DNA of 57,994 nt. Source: Chloroflexi bacterium HGW-Chloroflexi-2. Its GTDB lineage: Bacteria; Chloroflexota; Anaerolineae; Anaerolineales; Anaerolineaceae. A program made the position numbers and the translations under genes. This document shows positions 35,458-45,063 of the stretch, piece by piece (position 1 is the first letter of the stretch; every line of letters begins with the position of its first letter). The stretch spans positions 1 to 57,994 of the forward strand of contig PHBY01000017.1 in the NCBI GenBank assembly GCA_002840735.1. Reading direction: 5' to 3'. The notes below the pieces were generated by a model. That model did no database searches and was not told where the DNA came from. It worked only from the letters and a program-made list of their open reading frames with translations.

Positions 35458-37005
35458 ATGGGAATGGTGACAGTGAAATCTGGCAGGTTGGTGTTTTTTG
35501 TCCTTATATTCATGCTTTTAGTAAGCTGTAGTCGGGTTCAACCTGTTGCAACACCAGTTGAACGGATGACAGTTGATCCATCCGTGTATGCACAGGGAAC
35601 AACTACATTGATTGAGAGTGAAACAACAGCAGAACCGCAAGATATTGGGGAAGCAACTTCGCTCCCTGGACCTATTCCGGAAGTGACACCATTTTTAAGA
35701 ATAGATTCGCGGATCAATTTGTTACCCGCCGGTTTTTATCTGGTTTTTTATGATTTGGAAAAAAAATCGCTGGAAGCTCTTTCATTTCAAATAAAACTAA
35801 CAACCATTGCCACTGGAAATGAGATCTTTGAACATTCAACCAACACGATTTATGCTCAGGTAGGGGAGAAATTAATTAATTTGCAGACCAGAGAAAATTT
35901 TCTGGTTTCGGCATTTGGGGATGATGAAAACTGTGAAATTAGTTCTATATCAAAATCCGGTAAAATGCTCGCAGCTGGTTGTGCGAACGACGGAGTGAAA
36001 ATTTTCCCGATCGGCAGCGAATGGCTAACGATTTTACCCGAGGAAATTCAGTCACCACTACAAGTGTTACCACAATTATCACCAAATGATGAGCAGGTAG
36101 CTTTCTGTATGAATGATCCATTACAAGAGGATGCATCCAAAATGTATCGAATTGAACTGGAAAAATGCATGGCTGGCGAAGCGTGTGAATTGCAATTGAT
36201 TTCTTCCAGCTGTGATGAACCCATCTATGTCTGGTCTCCCGATGCAAAAATGATGGCTGTGGCTGAACAGCGTCAGGGAATTCGTTTGTATGATTTTGTG
36301 TTTGGCACCAAAACCGTATTATTGTCACCAGAACAAACCCTCCTAATGGATGAATTGGTCTGGTCACCCGACGGCGAACGAATTGCTTTTACTCGTCTGG
36401 AAGGATCAGAAAAGAAGCCTTTTTCCTCCATATACCTGGCAAATATTCAGGGAGGTGAGCCACGACTGTTTTATCAAAGTGAACATCCGATTAAATTAGT
36501 AGGCTGGCTGAATATCATTACAACTTTTAAACCAAACGCACGCTATGTGGTTTTACCATTTGAAAGCCAATATTGGCTCAAAGATGCCCCAAGCCATGAT
36601 GCATTTAATCTTAAGCAATTTATCGCTGGCGAAAAAGTTAGAATTTTAGATAAATCAGAAATGGTTGCTGGAGAAAAATGGTGGCAGGTTCAAGTGGCGG
36701 AATTTAAAGGCTGGGTGGTTGAAAATTCACTCCATTTTCAGGATGATTGGGCTTATGGTTTGGGATCGCCCGTGTTCGAACCAGGCCGGCGGTTAATTGT
36801 AAAAATTTCAGGAAATGACCTGCGATTAAGAGAGATGCCATCGTTGAACGGTGTTGTTAAACGCTATTTACAACCCGGCATGAGACTGAAAATCGTCGAT
36901 GGACCAGCGGTGGTTGATAATTACAATTGGTGGCTGGTCGAAATTGAAGAATCAAAAATCTATGGCTGGGTGGTGGAAGAAGCCTTATGGTATGCGTCGG
37001 ATTAA
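35458..37005 (+). CDS. Lipoprotein with beta-propeller-like and two SH3b domains
   Basis: The 515-residue exported protein has a signal ending in LLVSC (lipidated Cys24) followed by a Thr/Pro/Glu-rich linker. The central part has TolB/WD40-like repeats (VWSPDAKMMAVAEQRQGIRL then VWSPDGERIAFTRLEGS). Two C-terminal bacterial SH3 domains each end in a GWVVE motif (KGWVVENSLHF and YGWVVEEALWY). SH3b domains usually bind cell-wall peptides. The protein therefore probably sits on the outer face of the membrane and touches the wall; its function is unknown. No neighbour suggests a pathway. Confidence 0.8.
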   Translation: MGMVTVKSGRLVFFVLIFMLLVSCSRVQPVATPVERMTVDPSVYAQGTTTLIESETTAEPQDIGEATSLPGPIPEVTPFLRIDSRINLLPAGFYLVFYDLEKKSLEALSFQIKLTTIATGNEIFEHSTNTIYAQVGEKLINLQTRENFLVSAFGDDENCEISSISKSGKMLAAGCANDGVKIFPIGSEWLTILPEEIQSPLQVLPQLSPNDEQVAFCMNDPLQEDASKMYRIELEKCMAGEACELQLISSSCDEPIYVWSPDAKMMAVAEQRQGIRLYDFVFGTKTVLLSPEQTLLMDELVWSPDGERIAFTRLEGSEKKPFSSIYLANIQGGEPRLFYQSEHPIKLVGWLNIITTFKPNARYVVLPFESQYWLKDAPSHDAFNLKQFIAGEKVRILDKSEMVAGEKWWQVQVAEFKGWVVENSLHFQDDWAYGLGSPVFEPGRRLIVKISGNDLRLREMPSLNGVVKRYLQPGMRLKIVDGPAVVDNYNWWLVEIEESKIYGWVVEEALWYASD

Positions 37006-37026
37006 GTTGGAGTGTCCTGAATTATT

Positions 37027-37887
37027 TCAGGATGCAGACACCAATTTGAGATGAATCCCATTCGGATCAACCAGAGAGACACCGTCTTCTGTCTTCTCCA
37101 GAGCAAGTTCGGCTTCTTCAAGTTTTTTTGCCAGATTTTCAAGGCTGTTTTGATCGGGTAAAACGATCTCAAAATGATTTAACCCAGCTGTATCGGCAGC
37201 TAAAGGATCAGATCCAGCACTTTGCCAGGTATTGGCGCCGATGTGATGGTGATACTCACCACTGGCAAAGAAAAGCGCTTGCTCACCATATGCCTGTGTA
37301 ATTTCAAACCCAAGTTTTGTATAAAACTCAGCCGTTTTTTCCAATTCAGCAACCCGCAGGTGTATATGCCCAATGGTCGTGCCTGCTGGTAAACCGGTCC
37401 ATTTTTTATTCTTTCCTTGAATGGTTAAAATCAGGTCGTCCAAATCCAGTTCTTCTGTGATCATATCCAATTGGCCGTCCTCATCGATTGGCCATTGATC
37501 ATAATCCCGGTCGCAAGTCAATTCAATGCCCATGTCATCTGGACCGGTTAAATATAATGATTCGGAGACTCCATGATCAGCCACGCCATCCAATTCGACC
37601 TGATTATTCACGAGATGGTAAATCAAACGAGCCAGATCTTCCCGGCTGGGTAGGCGAATCGCGACATGATAAAGCCCGCTGGTTTTCTTTCGAGGTGTTG
37701 GATTGTTAACCCGACGGAGCACCAAAAGAGGTTGGTCTGCTATGGTTCCGAGGGTGACAGATTTTTCTGATTTCTCAAGCACTTTCATGCCAAATCCCTC
37801 TTCGTAAAAATATGCAGCACGTTCCAGATTAGAAACGTTGTAATGAACTTTTCCAATATGCATCCGTACAGACTCTGATAATTCCAT
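37027..37887 (-). CDS. VOC-family ring-cleaving dioxygenase-like protein (CatE type)
   Basis: The 286-residue protein has two vicinal-oxygen-chelate modules. They open at MHIGKVHYNVSNLERAAYFY and TTIGHIHLRVAELEKTAEFY, the first residues of each giving a metal-binding His. A middle GEYHHHIGANTW and a C-terminal VSLVDPNGIHLKL supply the other ligands. This layout matches CatE-like catechol 2,3-dioxygenase relatives, but many members have other or unknown roles. Oxygenase activity would be odd in a strict anaerobe. The ATG at 37887 has GGAG 8 nt upstream; a start at 37944 is rejected. Confidence 0.82.
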   Translation of the reverse strand: MELSESVRMHIGKVHYNVSNLERAAYFYEEGFGMKVLEKSEKSVTLGTIADQPLLVLRRVNNPTPRKKTSGLYHVAIRLPSREDLARLIYHLVNNQVELDGVADHGVSESLYLTGPDDMGIELTCDRDYDQWPIDEDGQLDMITEELDLDDLILTIQGKNKKWTGLPAGTTIGHIHLRVAELEKTAEFYTKLGFEITQAYGEQALFFASGEYHHHIGANTWQSAGSDPLAADTAGLNHFEIVLPDQNSLENLAKKLEEAELALEKTEDGVSLVDPNGIHLKLVSAS

Positions 37888-38063
37888 ATAAATCTCCGTA
37901 ATTTCTAATAATGGGAGAATAACATGCTGAAGCATCATTGTCAATTAATTCAGAAGAGTTGTAGGTAATCAAGAGAAACGATAGCGAATTATGCTAAGAA
38001 AGATTATTTGTGAATGTGATCCGTTTCCTTTTCGCTCGTAAAATTCTTTGGTAAGATCAATCC

Positions 38064-40289
38064 ATGACACCAGAAAATAACGCCAACTCACTTTTGACAC
38101 AAACTCTGGAAGGTGTGCTGGAAAGAATCACATTTCAGAATGATGAAAATGGCTACACTATTGCGAAAATTCTTCCCAAAGGAAAAATCCAACCCATCAC
38201 AGTTGTGGGAGCATTGGCAGGTGTTCAGGTTGGAGAGTCGCTGGTATTGACTGGTGTTTGGACCAATCATCATCAATATGGACGCCAATTTGAAGTGAAG
38301 TCATATCAGGTGCGGTATCCTGCCACACTGGAAGGTATTCGCAAATATCTGGGCAGCGGATTGATCAAAGGGGTAGGTCCGGTGACAGCCAGGAAAATTG
38401 TGGATTTTTTTGGACTAAAAACGCTGGATGTGCTGGATAAGACCCCACAAAAAATTCTGGAAGTGCCTGGTATTGGACCTTCCAAAGCGGATCTGATTGG
38501 CACTGCCTGGATTGCACAACAACAAATTAAGGAAGTGATGTTGTTTCTCCAAAGCCACGGTGTCAGCGCCAGCCTGGCTGTCAAGATTTATAAGCAATAT
38601 GGTGAAAAATCAATTCAGGTGGTGCGGGAAACTCCATATCAATTAGCGCGCGATATTTTTGGTGTAGGCTTTAAAACGGCTGATCAGATTGCTCAAAAAT
38701 TGGGGCTGGCGATGGACTCGCCAGAACGCATTCAAACCGGGTTGTTATATGCCCTGGGGAATCTGAGTAATGAGGGGCATTGTTTTGCCACCCCGGATCA
38801 ACTTCTTGCAGAGGTAGTTCCCTTACTGGATCTACCAAAAGAATTATGTTCTGCTCAAATCCAAAACCTGGTTGCGCAGGAAGCCATTATCTCTGATAAA
38901 GAAGTGTTATACCTGCCCCCGTTTTATCATGCTGAGAAAGGGGTAGCCAATAAACTTTTACGGATCATGCAAAGTAGTCTGGATCGATTAGGCACATTTA
39001 AGAAAGTGAACTGGCAGTTAGCTTTTTCAGTTCTGGATCGTTCCAGTCAAATTCAATTGACGACGCAACAGAAACTGGCCATCCAGACGGCATTAACCGA
39101 AAAGGTAAGTGTCCTTACGGGTGGTCCTGGTACGGGCAAAAGCACGATCACAGGATCTATCATTCAACTCCTGAAAGAACGGCATGCATCTGTGTTGTTG
39201 GCGGCTCCTACTGGCCGGGCAGCCAAACGTCTAAGTGAAACCACTGGATTGCAGGCAAAAACCATCCATCGTTTGTTGGAATTTACACCCTCAGAAGGTG
39301 TAAATTTTGCCCGTGACCGTGAGAATCCGCTGGATGCAGATCTGATTATCATTGATGAAACATCCATGGTGGATATTCTGCTGATGAATCATCTGCTTAA
39401 TGCAGTGGAGGTAGGTTCGCATATCCTGTTTGTGGGTGATATGGACCAGTTACCTTCCGTTGGTGCAGGCAATGTATTACGGGATTTAATCGAAAGCAAT
39501 GTGATCCCTGTGATACGTCTGGATACGATTTTTCGGCAGGCAGAAGATAGTTACATCATCGTAAATGCGCACCGCATCAATAACGGTGAATTGCCATTAT
39601 TTTCCAGAGATGCTGCTGATTTCTTCCTTTTCCCAGAGGCGGATGCCATTAAAGCTGCGGATTGGGTGGTGGATCTGGTCAGCCAGCGGGTGCCAAATAA
39701 ATTTGGATTTGACCCGGTCCGGGATATCCAGGTGCTGACGCCAATGCATCGCGGAGCCTGCGGAGTGACAGAATTAAATGAAAGGTTACAAAATACCCTC
39801 AATCCGGAAGATCCACGAAAAGCGGAAGTCCGGCATGGATCAAGAGTTTTCCGGGTCGGTGATCGGGTGATGCAAATCCGCAATGATTACGATCGCCAGA
39901 TTTTTAATGGGGACCTGGGAATGATCGCCAGCATCGATACAGAAAACCATATTGTGATGGTTAATTTTGAAGAACGATTGGTGCCCTGTGAGACGGTACA
40001 ATTAGATGAGTTGGTACATGCTTATGCCATCAGCATTCATAAGTCCCAGGGATCTGAATTTCCGGTGGTAGTCATTCCTTTATTGATGCAGCATTATATG
40101 ATGTTGCAGCGCAATCTTCTTTATACCGCTGTAACCCGCGCCAGAAAGCTGGTGGTGATGGTGGGGGATAAAAAATCGATTGGTATGGCTGTGCACAACA
40201 ATAAAATTGCTTTACGGAATACCTTCTTGAAAGAACGCTTGCAGGTAAAACCAGAGCAAGAGCCATCCAACTTATTATGGCAGCTTTAG
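38064..40289 (+). CDS. recD2: RecD2-type DNA helicase
   Basis: The 741-residue superfamily 1B helicase acts 5-prime to 3-prime in DNA repair. The N-terminal part has an OB-like region and helix-hairpin-helix repeats (GPVTARKIVDFFG, VPGIGPSKADLIG, FGVGFKTADQIAQKLG) typical of RecD2 without RecBC. Motif I is GGPGTGKST at about residues 353-361, motif II IIDETSMVD, motif III VGDMDQLPSVGAG, and the C-terminal motifs are HAYAISIHKSQGSEF and LLYTAVTRARK. Its last codons overlap the end of the convergent DegV gene by 4 nt. Confidence 0.92.
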   Translation: MTPENNANSLLTQTLEGVLERITFQNDENGYTIAKILPKGKIQPITVVGALAGVQVGESLVLTGVWTNHHQYGRQFEVKSYQVRYPATLEGIRKYLGSGLIKGVGPVTARKIVDFFGLKTLDVLDKTPQKILEVPGIGPSKADLIGTAWIAQQQIKEVMLFLQSHGVSASLAVKIYKQYGEKSIQVVRETPYQLARDIFGVGFKTADQIAQKLGLAMDSPERIQTGLLYALGNLSNEGHCFATPDQLLAEVVPLLDLPKELCSAQIQNLVAQEAIISDKEVLYLPPFYHAEKGVANKLLRIMQSSLDRLGTFKKVNWQLAFSVLDRSSQIQLTTQQKLAIQTALTEKVSVLTGGPGTGKSTITGSIIQLLKERHASVLLAAPTGRAAKRLSETTGLQAKTIHRLLEFTPSEGVNFARDRENPLDADLIIIDETSMVDILLMNHLLNAVEVGSHILFVGDMDQLPSVGAGNVLRDLIESNVIPVIRLDTIFRQAEDSYIIVNAHRINNGELPLFSRDAADFFLFPEADAIKAADWVVDLVSQRVPNKFGFDPVRDIQVLTPMHRGACGVTELNERLQNTLNPEDPRKAEVRHGSRVFRVGDRVMQIRNDYDRQIFNGDLGMIASIDTENHIVMVNFEERLVPCETVQLDELVHAYAISIHKSQGSEFPVVVIPLLMQHYMMLQRNLLYTAVTRARKLVVMVGDKKSIGMAVHNNKIALRNTFLKERLQVKPEQEPSNLLWQL

Positions 40290-41119
40290 CAGGTTACGCA
40301 AACCAGCCCAACCCCATTTGGACCAACATGTGCCCCAACCGCAGGTGTAACTATTTGATAAATTGGCTGGTTATTTTCAGGGATCAGAGAATAGGCTTTC
40401 TGGTATAGGCACCTGGCTGCTTCCAATGCCTGTGTGTGTACAACAGACACATGCTCCAATGGTCCTAATTTGCGCACATAGGTTAGCATGCGCCCAATGG
40501 CTTTTCCACGCGTTCTGACCTTTTCAAAAATTGGATTTCCGGAATGAAATGTCATCAAAGGTTTGATGCGTAATAATGAACCAATACCCCGCAATGCAAG
40601 ATTAATCCTCCCACTCAAATGCAAAAATTTTAGCGTATCTAATAAAGCATAAACATAAGTGCGATTTCCCAGATCAGTAATCACTTCTATGATTTCTTTC
40701 ACAGTAGCACCAGCTTCGGCCATTTTACAGGCAGTTATTACCTGTAATCCTGCTCCTAACGTTAATTGTTGGGTATCATGCACCGTAACTGGAATTTTTA
40801 CCTCACTGGCAGCTTTAATAGTGGAATTGTAAATCGTACTGAGATTACTGGCAACGTGAATAGAAAGCACGTGATCAAATCCTTCTTCTTCGGCCTTCGC
40901 ATAAGCTCTGGCGTACGTCTCCGGGCCAGGTGCTGCAGTTTTTGGATGTTGGGGGAAGCTATCCAGACCATCATAAAATTGTTTACGGGTCATTTCCACC
41001 CCATCCAGATAGCTTTGATTGCCAATGTTGATGTAGGATGGCACCACTTTGATGTCATATTGTTGAATTAATTCATCGGGGATATCGCAAACACTGTCGG
41101 TTACTATTTTGATGCGCAT
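40286..41119 (-). CDS. DegV family fatty-acid-binding protein
   Basis: The 277-residue DegV protein starts IKIVTDSVCDIPDELIQQY and has a SYLDGVEMTRKQFYD segment and the VLSIHVASNLSTIYNS box that holds the bound fatty acid carboxylate. Members (FakB) present fatty acids to the FakA kinase; no fakA is in view. The start at 41119 has AGAGG 6 nt upstream, so an extension to 41176 is not used. Confidence 0.9.
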   Translation of the reverse strand: MRIKIVTDSVCDIPDELIQQYDIKVVPSYINIGNQSYLDGVEMTRKQFYDGLDSFPQHPKTAAPGPETYARAYAKAEEEGFDHVLSIHVASNLSTIYNSTIKAASEVKIPVTVHDTQQLTLGAGLQVITACKMAEAGATVKEIIEVITDLGNRTYVYALLDTLKFLHLSGRINLALRGIGSLLRIKPLMTFHSGNPIFEKVRTRGKAIGRMLTYVRKLGPLEHVSVVHTQALEAARCLYQKAYSLIPENNQPIYQIVTPAVGAHVGPNGVGLVCVTC

Positions 41120-41236
41120 ATTACCTCTTTGATGCCAGGTTTCAAAGAAATTAAAATGATATAAAATAAAACACAATAGCGAGAATTAAGATCTTAGAAC
41201 TTGAATAATACCTATTGTATGCCTTAAAGGAAAAAA

Positions 41237-41965
41237 ATGAAAAAGAAACCTTCTTTTGATATTCTGGTTTTGAATGCCCGTCCGGCTGCTGGAAAAAGTG
41301 AAGTGATTGATTACTTGAAACGCTGTTCAGTTGAAGAACGTCAAAAACGATTCATGATTGCTGAATTTGAGGAAATTGATGATTTTCCAATGTTGTGGAC
41401 CTGGTTTGAAGAAGATGATATCTTGCAGAAAATGGGTTATCCACGCTTGCACAGTGATGAGCAGGGTTATTTCAAGTGGGAACATCTCTGGCATTTATTG
41501 ATCCGTCGGATGTGTTTTGATTATGAAAAGAAACTGGCAAGAACTCCTGATTATCATCAAACACATACCACTATTTTGGAATTTTCCAGAGGTAGTGAAC
41601 ATGGTGGGTACCACGCAGCCTATCAACATTTATCTCAAGAAGTGGTTGAACACATGGCAATTCTGTATCTGGACGTATCTTATAGCGAATCTTTACGCAA
41701 AAATCGGGCAAGATTTAACCCCGATAAACCGGATAGTATACTGGAACATGGCTTACCGGATGCGAAGTTGGAGCGGATGTATAAGGAAGTAGACTGGCAT
41801 GATTTAGTGCGTGACGACACGGCTTACATAACCATTCAAGGTGTCAAAGTACCTTATGTGGTTTTTGAAAATGAAGATGATGTAACCACTGCTCGCGGAG
41901 ATGCCCTTGGAGATCGTCTGGAAGCCAGACTTCAAACTCTCTGGCAGCGTTGGAACGATAGATAA
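41237..41965 (+). CDS. P-loop NTPase-like protein of unknown function
   Basis: The 242-residue cytoplasmic protein has a Walker A-like motif NARPAAGKSEV at about residues 13-23, where the first Gly of the usual GxxxxGK(S/T) is replaced by Ala. LEFSRGSEHGGYHAAY and AILYLDVSYSESLRKNRAR suggest a nucleoside-kinase-like fold with a lid rich in arginine. I do not recognise the family. AAAGGA stands 8 nt before the ATG. It is isolated between a DegV gene and a thioredoxin-like gene, both on the other strand. Confidence 0.65.
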   Translation: MKKKPSFDILVLNARPAAGKSEVIDYLKRCSVEERQKRFMIAEFEEIDDFPMLWTWFEEDDILQKMGYPRLHSDEQGYFKWEHLWHLLIRRMCFDYEKKLARTPDYHQTHTTILEFSRGSEHGGYHAAYQHLSQEVVEHMAILYLDVSYSESLRKNRARFNPDKPDSILEHGLPDAKLERMYKEVDWHDLVRDDTAYITIQGVKVPYVVFENEDDVTTARGDALGDRLEARLQTLWQRWNDR

Positions 41966-41968
41966 ATA

Positions 41969-42748
41969 CTATTGTTTGATTCGAGCAGAACGTAGGAAAA
42001 GAAAATAAACCAGAATCAGCAGAACTCCCAGAACGGGAATGCCGATCGCGAGTAAAAGGGTTAGCGTACGAATGCCGGGTGTTTGACTGACTGGTTGATT
42101 TTCTTTTGGAAAATTCTTCGGGTTGATCTGTCTGCTTTGAATCGATTCCGGGAGTTGATCGGCAAATTCCGGGATCGCCAGAATGGAACTGGTGTTTTCC
42201 TTAAGGTAGGTGTCAATCCACACACTCAGATCTGTTTTGATTTGATTGCACGTTAAAACCTGACTGCCAATAATTACCAGAGGTACACCGATATTGTTTT
42301 TCGGAACACCCAATCTTTCAGCCATTTGATAGAATATATCGACTGTTTCAATATCCGCTAACTCTATGGGGAAGATGAATACCCGGTCATCATATTGAAA
42401 TTCAATCTCTGGCAAAACTGTGTTGAGCACTTCTTCACAGTGTGCGCAATCCTCCATCCAGAACAAAATGATGGCAACATTTGCAAATGGATTGGCTCCA
42501 AAATTCAACTCTGATTTGGTAGATTCTGACCCGGATGAATCTCCGCAATCTTCGGATGTCAAACCACAAATATCTTCTTCTTCTGAATTGACAGTTGGTG
42601 TTGGGGTTGATAATTCCTGATTTGAGCGCATTAGAAATGGTATATGTGAATTACTTGCCGCTAAAACGGTAATCTGAGTCGCACTCAACACCAGAAGTGC
42701 AGTCAGGATAGTGAAAATCAATTTTACTCGCCCGTGGTTATTTTTCAT
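41969..42748 (-). CDS. Membrane-anchored thioredoxin-like protein
   Basis: The 259-residue protein has an N-terminal signal or anchor, a low-complexity Ser/Glu/Pro linker, a thioredoxin-like domain with the redox motif CAHC in MEDCAHCEEV, and a C-terminal membrane helix followed by basic residues. A further cysteine in VLTCNQIKTD is present. It may reduce or sense thiols or metal outside the membrane. It lies 105 nt downstream of the ArsP-like permease on the same strand, making it a candidate last member of the arsenic cluster. The start is uncertain between ATG 42748 and a TTG at 42766. Confidence 0.75.
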   Translation of the reverse strand: MKNNHGRVKLIFTILTALLVLSATQITVLAASNSHIPFLMRSNQELSTPTPTVNSEEEDICGLTSEDCGDSSGSESTKSELNFGANPFANVAIILFWMEDCAHCEEVLNTVLPEIEFQYDDRVFIFPIELADIETVDIFYQMAERLGVPKNNIGVPLVIIGSQVLTCNQIKTDLSVWIDTYLKENTSSILAIPEFADQLPESIQSRQINPKNFPKENQPVSQTPGIRTLTLLLAIGIPVLGVLLILVYFLFLRSARIKQ

Positions 42749-42853
42749 GGAAGAAACCTGTTGCAAGGAATGTTCTGAATCGCTTATTGATTATACCTGT
42801 TGTGATTCAGGCAGGATTCAGATTTTCCCCCAATTCTGTTGAAATCATAAGAA

Positions 42854-44185
42854 TTAAAAGACCGTTAATGCGACGCCAAATAAATAACCAGCCAGAGTGC
42901 TAAGAATGGCAACCAATACAACATAAATGGATGTCTTCTTTTTACCCATAATGCCGGTCAAAACCAAAATTGATTGGATCGATAACTCCGGATCTGAGAG
43001 CAGGTATGCCAATAATGGACCGCGAGCCATGCCTAAATCCAGGAACATTTTTGCGACTGGAACTTCCACCAGGGTCGGGAAATACATGAATATACCGAAA
43101 ATGACACCCACAAAATTTGCCAGGAGGGTATTGCTACCCGCCAGAGATTGAATCCATGCTTCTGGAATAATCACCCTGGCGATGCCTGCCAGAAAAACAC
43201 CCACAATCAGGATGGGGAAGATTTGTTTGACAAATTTCCAGGTTTCCCAAACCCAACCTGCCAACTCATCCTTATCAAATTTACAGCTGGCAACAACCCC
43301 GATCAATATCAAGAGAATTACCTCACCAAAGAAACGACCATTGATACCGATGGAAATGCTGGTGACAGTCACCTGTGGAGCTGCAATCAATATCGTGAGC
43401 CCAATCGCAATAAAAGCTGCATAGGTCCAGCGATTGAAACCATCGAAGATATTTTCAAACCCTTTCCATGCCAGGAGTCCAATTATGATCAACATCAGAA
43501 TTAAGAGCGCGCCTTGAATGGAAAGATTTGATGCGTTCAATGCACTAATCACATTGTCTTCTGGATTGATGGGTAAGCTCAAATCAAAGTACACATCCGT
43601 AAGTAACGGAATCTGTAATGTGCCAACAATCAGGGTTAAAACCAATAAAATAAAAAGCCACCAGATAGCGGGCTTGACTTCCGCTGTCTGATCAAAAACA
43701 CCGGTTTTTTGCATTTCTGAGCTACGTTTCGCTTCTTCTTTACGGAAGATCCAGTCCATGATCAATCCGATGACAATACCAAAAACGATTGAGAGAATTA
43801 ATCGTGCCATAGCGATGTCAAAACCAATGGCAGCTCCGGTATAAGTGATTGCCAGGATATTAATGGCTGGACCAACGAAAAGGAATGTGATGGCCGGACC
43901 TAACCCGGCTCCACGTTTCCAAATACCGGCAAATAATGGCAATATGGTACAGGAACAGACTGCCAAAACAAATCCACCAATAGAAGCGGCTGGATAACTA
44001 ACCCATTTGCTGGCTTTTGGACCTAAATAGTGGGTGATGGTTTCCTTGGGAATCATAACACTCATGAATCCCGCAATGATAAAGGCTGGCACCAGACACA
44101 GTAATACATGCGCTGCCAGATAATCCAGAAGACTTAACCAGCCCGCGGTTAACAAGGTCTCAATTGTCGATAATATAGTTTCCAT
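42854..44185 (-). CDS. ArsP-like (DUF318/UPF0718) membrane permease
   Basis: The 443-residue polytopic protein has about ten helices. The segments VCSCTILPLFAGIWKRGAGL, FVGPAINILAIT and the later FFPTLVEVP-type loop (here YFPTLVEVPVAKMFLDLG) are signatures of permeases related to ArsP, which exports trivalent organoarsenicals. The conserved CSC pair fits a thiol-metalloid binding step. Position in an arsR/acr3 cluster and an ArsR-type operator at its 5-prime side support an arsenical or related role. A different substrate is possible because the family is broad. Confidence 0.82.
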   Translation of the reverse strand: METILSTIETLLTAGWLSLLDYLAAHVLLCLVPAFIIAGFMSVMIPKETITHYLGPKASKWVSYPAASIGGFVLAVCSCTILPLFAGIWKRGAGLGPAITFLFVGPAINILAITYTGAAIGFDIAMARLILSIVFGIVIGLIMDWIFRKEEAKRSSEMQKTGVFDQTAEVKPAIWWLFILLVLTLIVGTLQIPLLTDVYFDLSLPINPEDNVISALNASNLSIQGALLILMLIIIGLLAWKGFENIFDGFNRWTYAAFIAIGLTILIAAPQVTVTSISIGINGRFFGEVILLILIGVVASCKFDKDELAGWVWETWKFVKQIFPILIVGVFLAGIARVIIPEAWIQSLAGSNTLLANFVGVIFGIFMYFPTLVEVPVAKMFLDLGMARGPLLAYLLSDPELSIQSILVLTGIMGKKKTSIYVVLVAILSTLAGYLFGVALTVF

Positions 44186-44208
44186 AACCGTTGTCGAACT
44201 TGAATGTT

Positions 44209-44228
44209 ATATTCAATAAATTGAATAT
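44209..44228. promoter_or_regulatory. ArsR-type operator A (permease gene)
   Basis: The perfect 20-bp palindrome ATATTCAATAAATTGAATAT lies 24 bp before the permease ATG. It matches operator B (44984-45003) in 18 of 20 positions and shares TTCAA/TTGAA half-sites with operator C (46447-46462). Confidence 0.75.
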
Positions 44229-44271
44229 TAATGATGCAAAAAATTAGGTGGATTTCTCCACCAAATCTTTT

Positions 44272-44511
44272 TTAGAGAGCTTTTAACCAGCTTTCAATCT
44301 CTATTTCACTTGGAATTCTTCCACTGCTAAGAACCTTCTCGTTAATAACCAGCCCTGGTGTAGCGAGGATGGGATATTCCATGATCTGGTTATGGTCGGT
44401 GACTTTAATAAATTCAGCATCAATATCTAATTTTTCGACAACTTTTCGGGTTTGCGCTTCGAGTCGTTTGCAGTTTGCGCAGCCTCCCCCTAAAATCTTA
44501 ATCGTTAACAT
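44272..44511 (-). CDS. Small thioredoxin-like disulfide protein
   Basis: The 79-residue protein begins MLTIKILGGGCANCKRLE and has the CxxC redox site of the small redox-active disulfide protein family (glutaredoxin/thioredoxin-like). It also has the cis-Pro loop ILATPGLVINEKVL. It may carry electrons to an arsenate reductase or handle thiol-bound metalloids. The gene overlaps the arsR stop by 14 nt and so is translationally coupled to the regulator. It precedes the permease gene. Confidence 0.88.
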   Translation of the reverse strand: MLTIKILGGGCANCKRLEAQTRKVVEKLDIDAEFIKVTDHNQIMEYPILATPGLVINEKVLSSGRIPSEIEIESWLKAL

Positions 44512-44911
44512 TTATCTTCTCCTTTTTAGTTTGATTGCTACAGGACCCCTTATTTTGGGTGCTAGTACATTTCGGGCAGGGACAGTTAACAGGTTTAAGT
44601 GGGATTTCGCTACTGCCTGAATGTAAGAATTTTGCACTGATATCCAGAATATCGAATACTTGAGGATCCTGAATTTGATAAAAAATATTCCAACCATCGC
44701 GACGATCGCTAATAATGCCAGCTTCGCGCAATACGGCCAGCTGTTGGGATAGATACGCCTGACGGTATCCCAGGGTTGCTTCCATGTGACAGACGCAGGC
44801 TTCTTCCTGGTGAAGAATTTTTAAAATGGCAATGCGCACCGGATGTGCAAGAAGTTTTAACAGGTTTGCTTCCTGCGTTTCAACATCTAAAGATAGTTTA
44901 TTGGTTCTCAT
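44498..44911 (-). CDS. arsR: ArsR-family metalloregulator (second copy)
   Basis: The 137-residue winged-helix repressor has KLLAHPVRIAILKILHQEEACVCHMEATLGYRQAYLSQQL. The cysteine motif ACVCHM next to the recognition helix is the classic ELCVCDL-type arsenite site. A C-terminal cysteine cluster VNCPCPKCTST adds further metal ligands, which is unusual. It controls its own unit with the thioredoxin-like gene and presumably the permease; operator B lies upstream. Confidence 0.9.
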   Translation of the reverse strand: MRTNKLSLDVETQEANLLKLLAHPVRIAILKILHQEEACVCHMEATLGYRQAYLSQQLAVLREAGIISDRRDGWNIFYQIQDPQVFDILDISAKFLHSGSSEIPLKPVNCPCPKCTSTQNKGSCSNQTKKEKINVND

Positions 44912-44983
44912 TTTTAATCCTTGGTGCTGATTATATAACTTAATCCATATCTCAAAAAGTGTGCGATATCACTATTATTAATC

Positions 44984-45003
44984 ATATTCATTATATTGAA
45001 TAT
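44984..45003. promoter_or_regulatory. ArsR-type operator B (arsR2 unit)
   Basis: ATATTCA-TTATAT-TGAATAT is a 7-6-7 perfect inverted repeat about 73 bp before the second arsR ATG. It differs from operator A at only two central positions. Confidence 0.75.
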
Positions 45004-45017
45004 AATATATGGATAAT

Positions 45018-45048
45018 AAGAGCTTTCAATTCACATTGAAAAGCTCTT
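45018..45048 (-). terminator. Terminator after acr3
   Basis: AAGAGCTTTCAA at 45018-45029 pairs with TTGAAAAGCTCTT at 45036-45048, with one bulged A. It lies 16 bp beyond the ACR3 stop codon and separates that operon from the arsR2 unit. Confidence 0.75.
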
Positions 45049-45063
45049 AAAACGTGGCATTGC

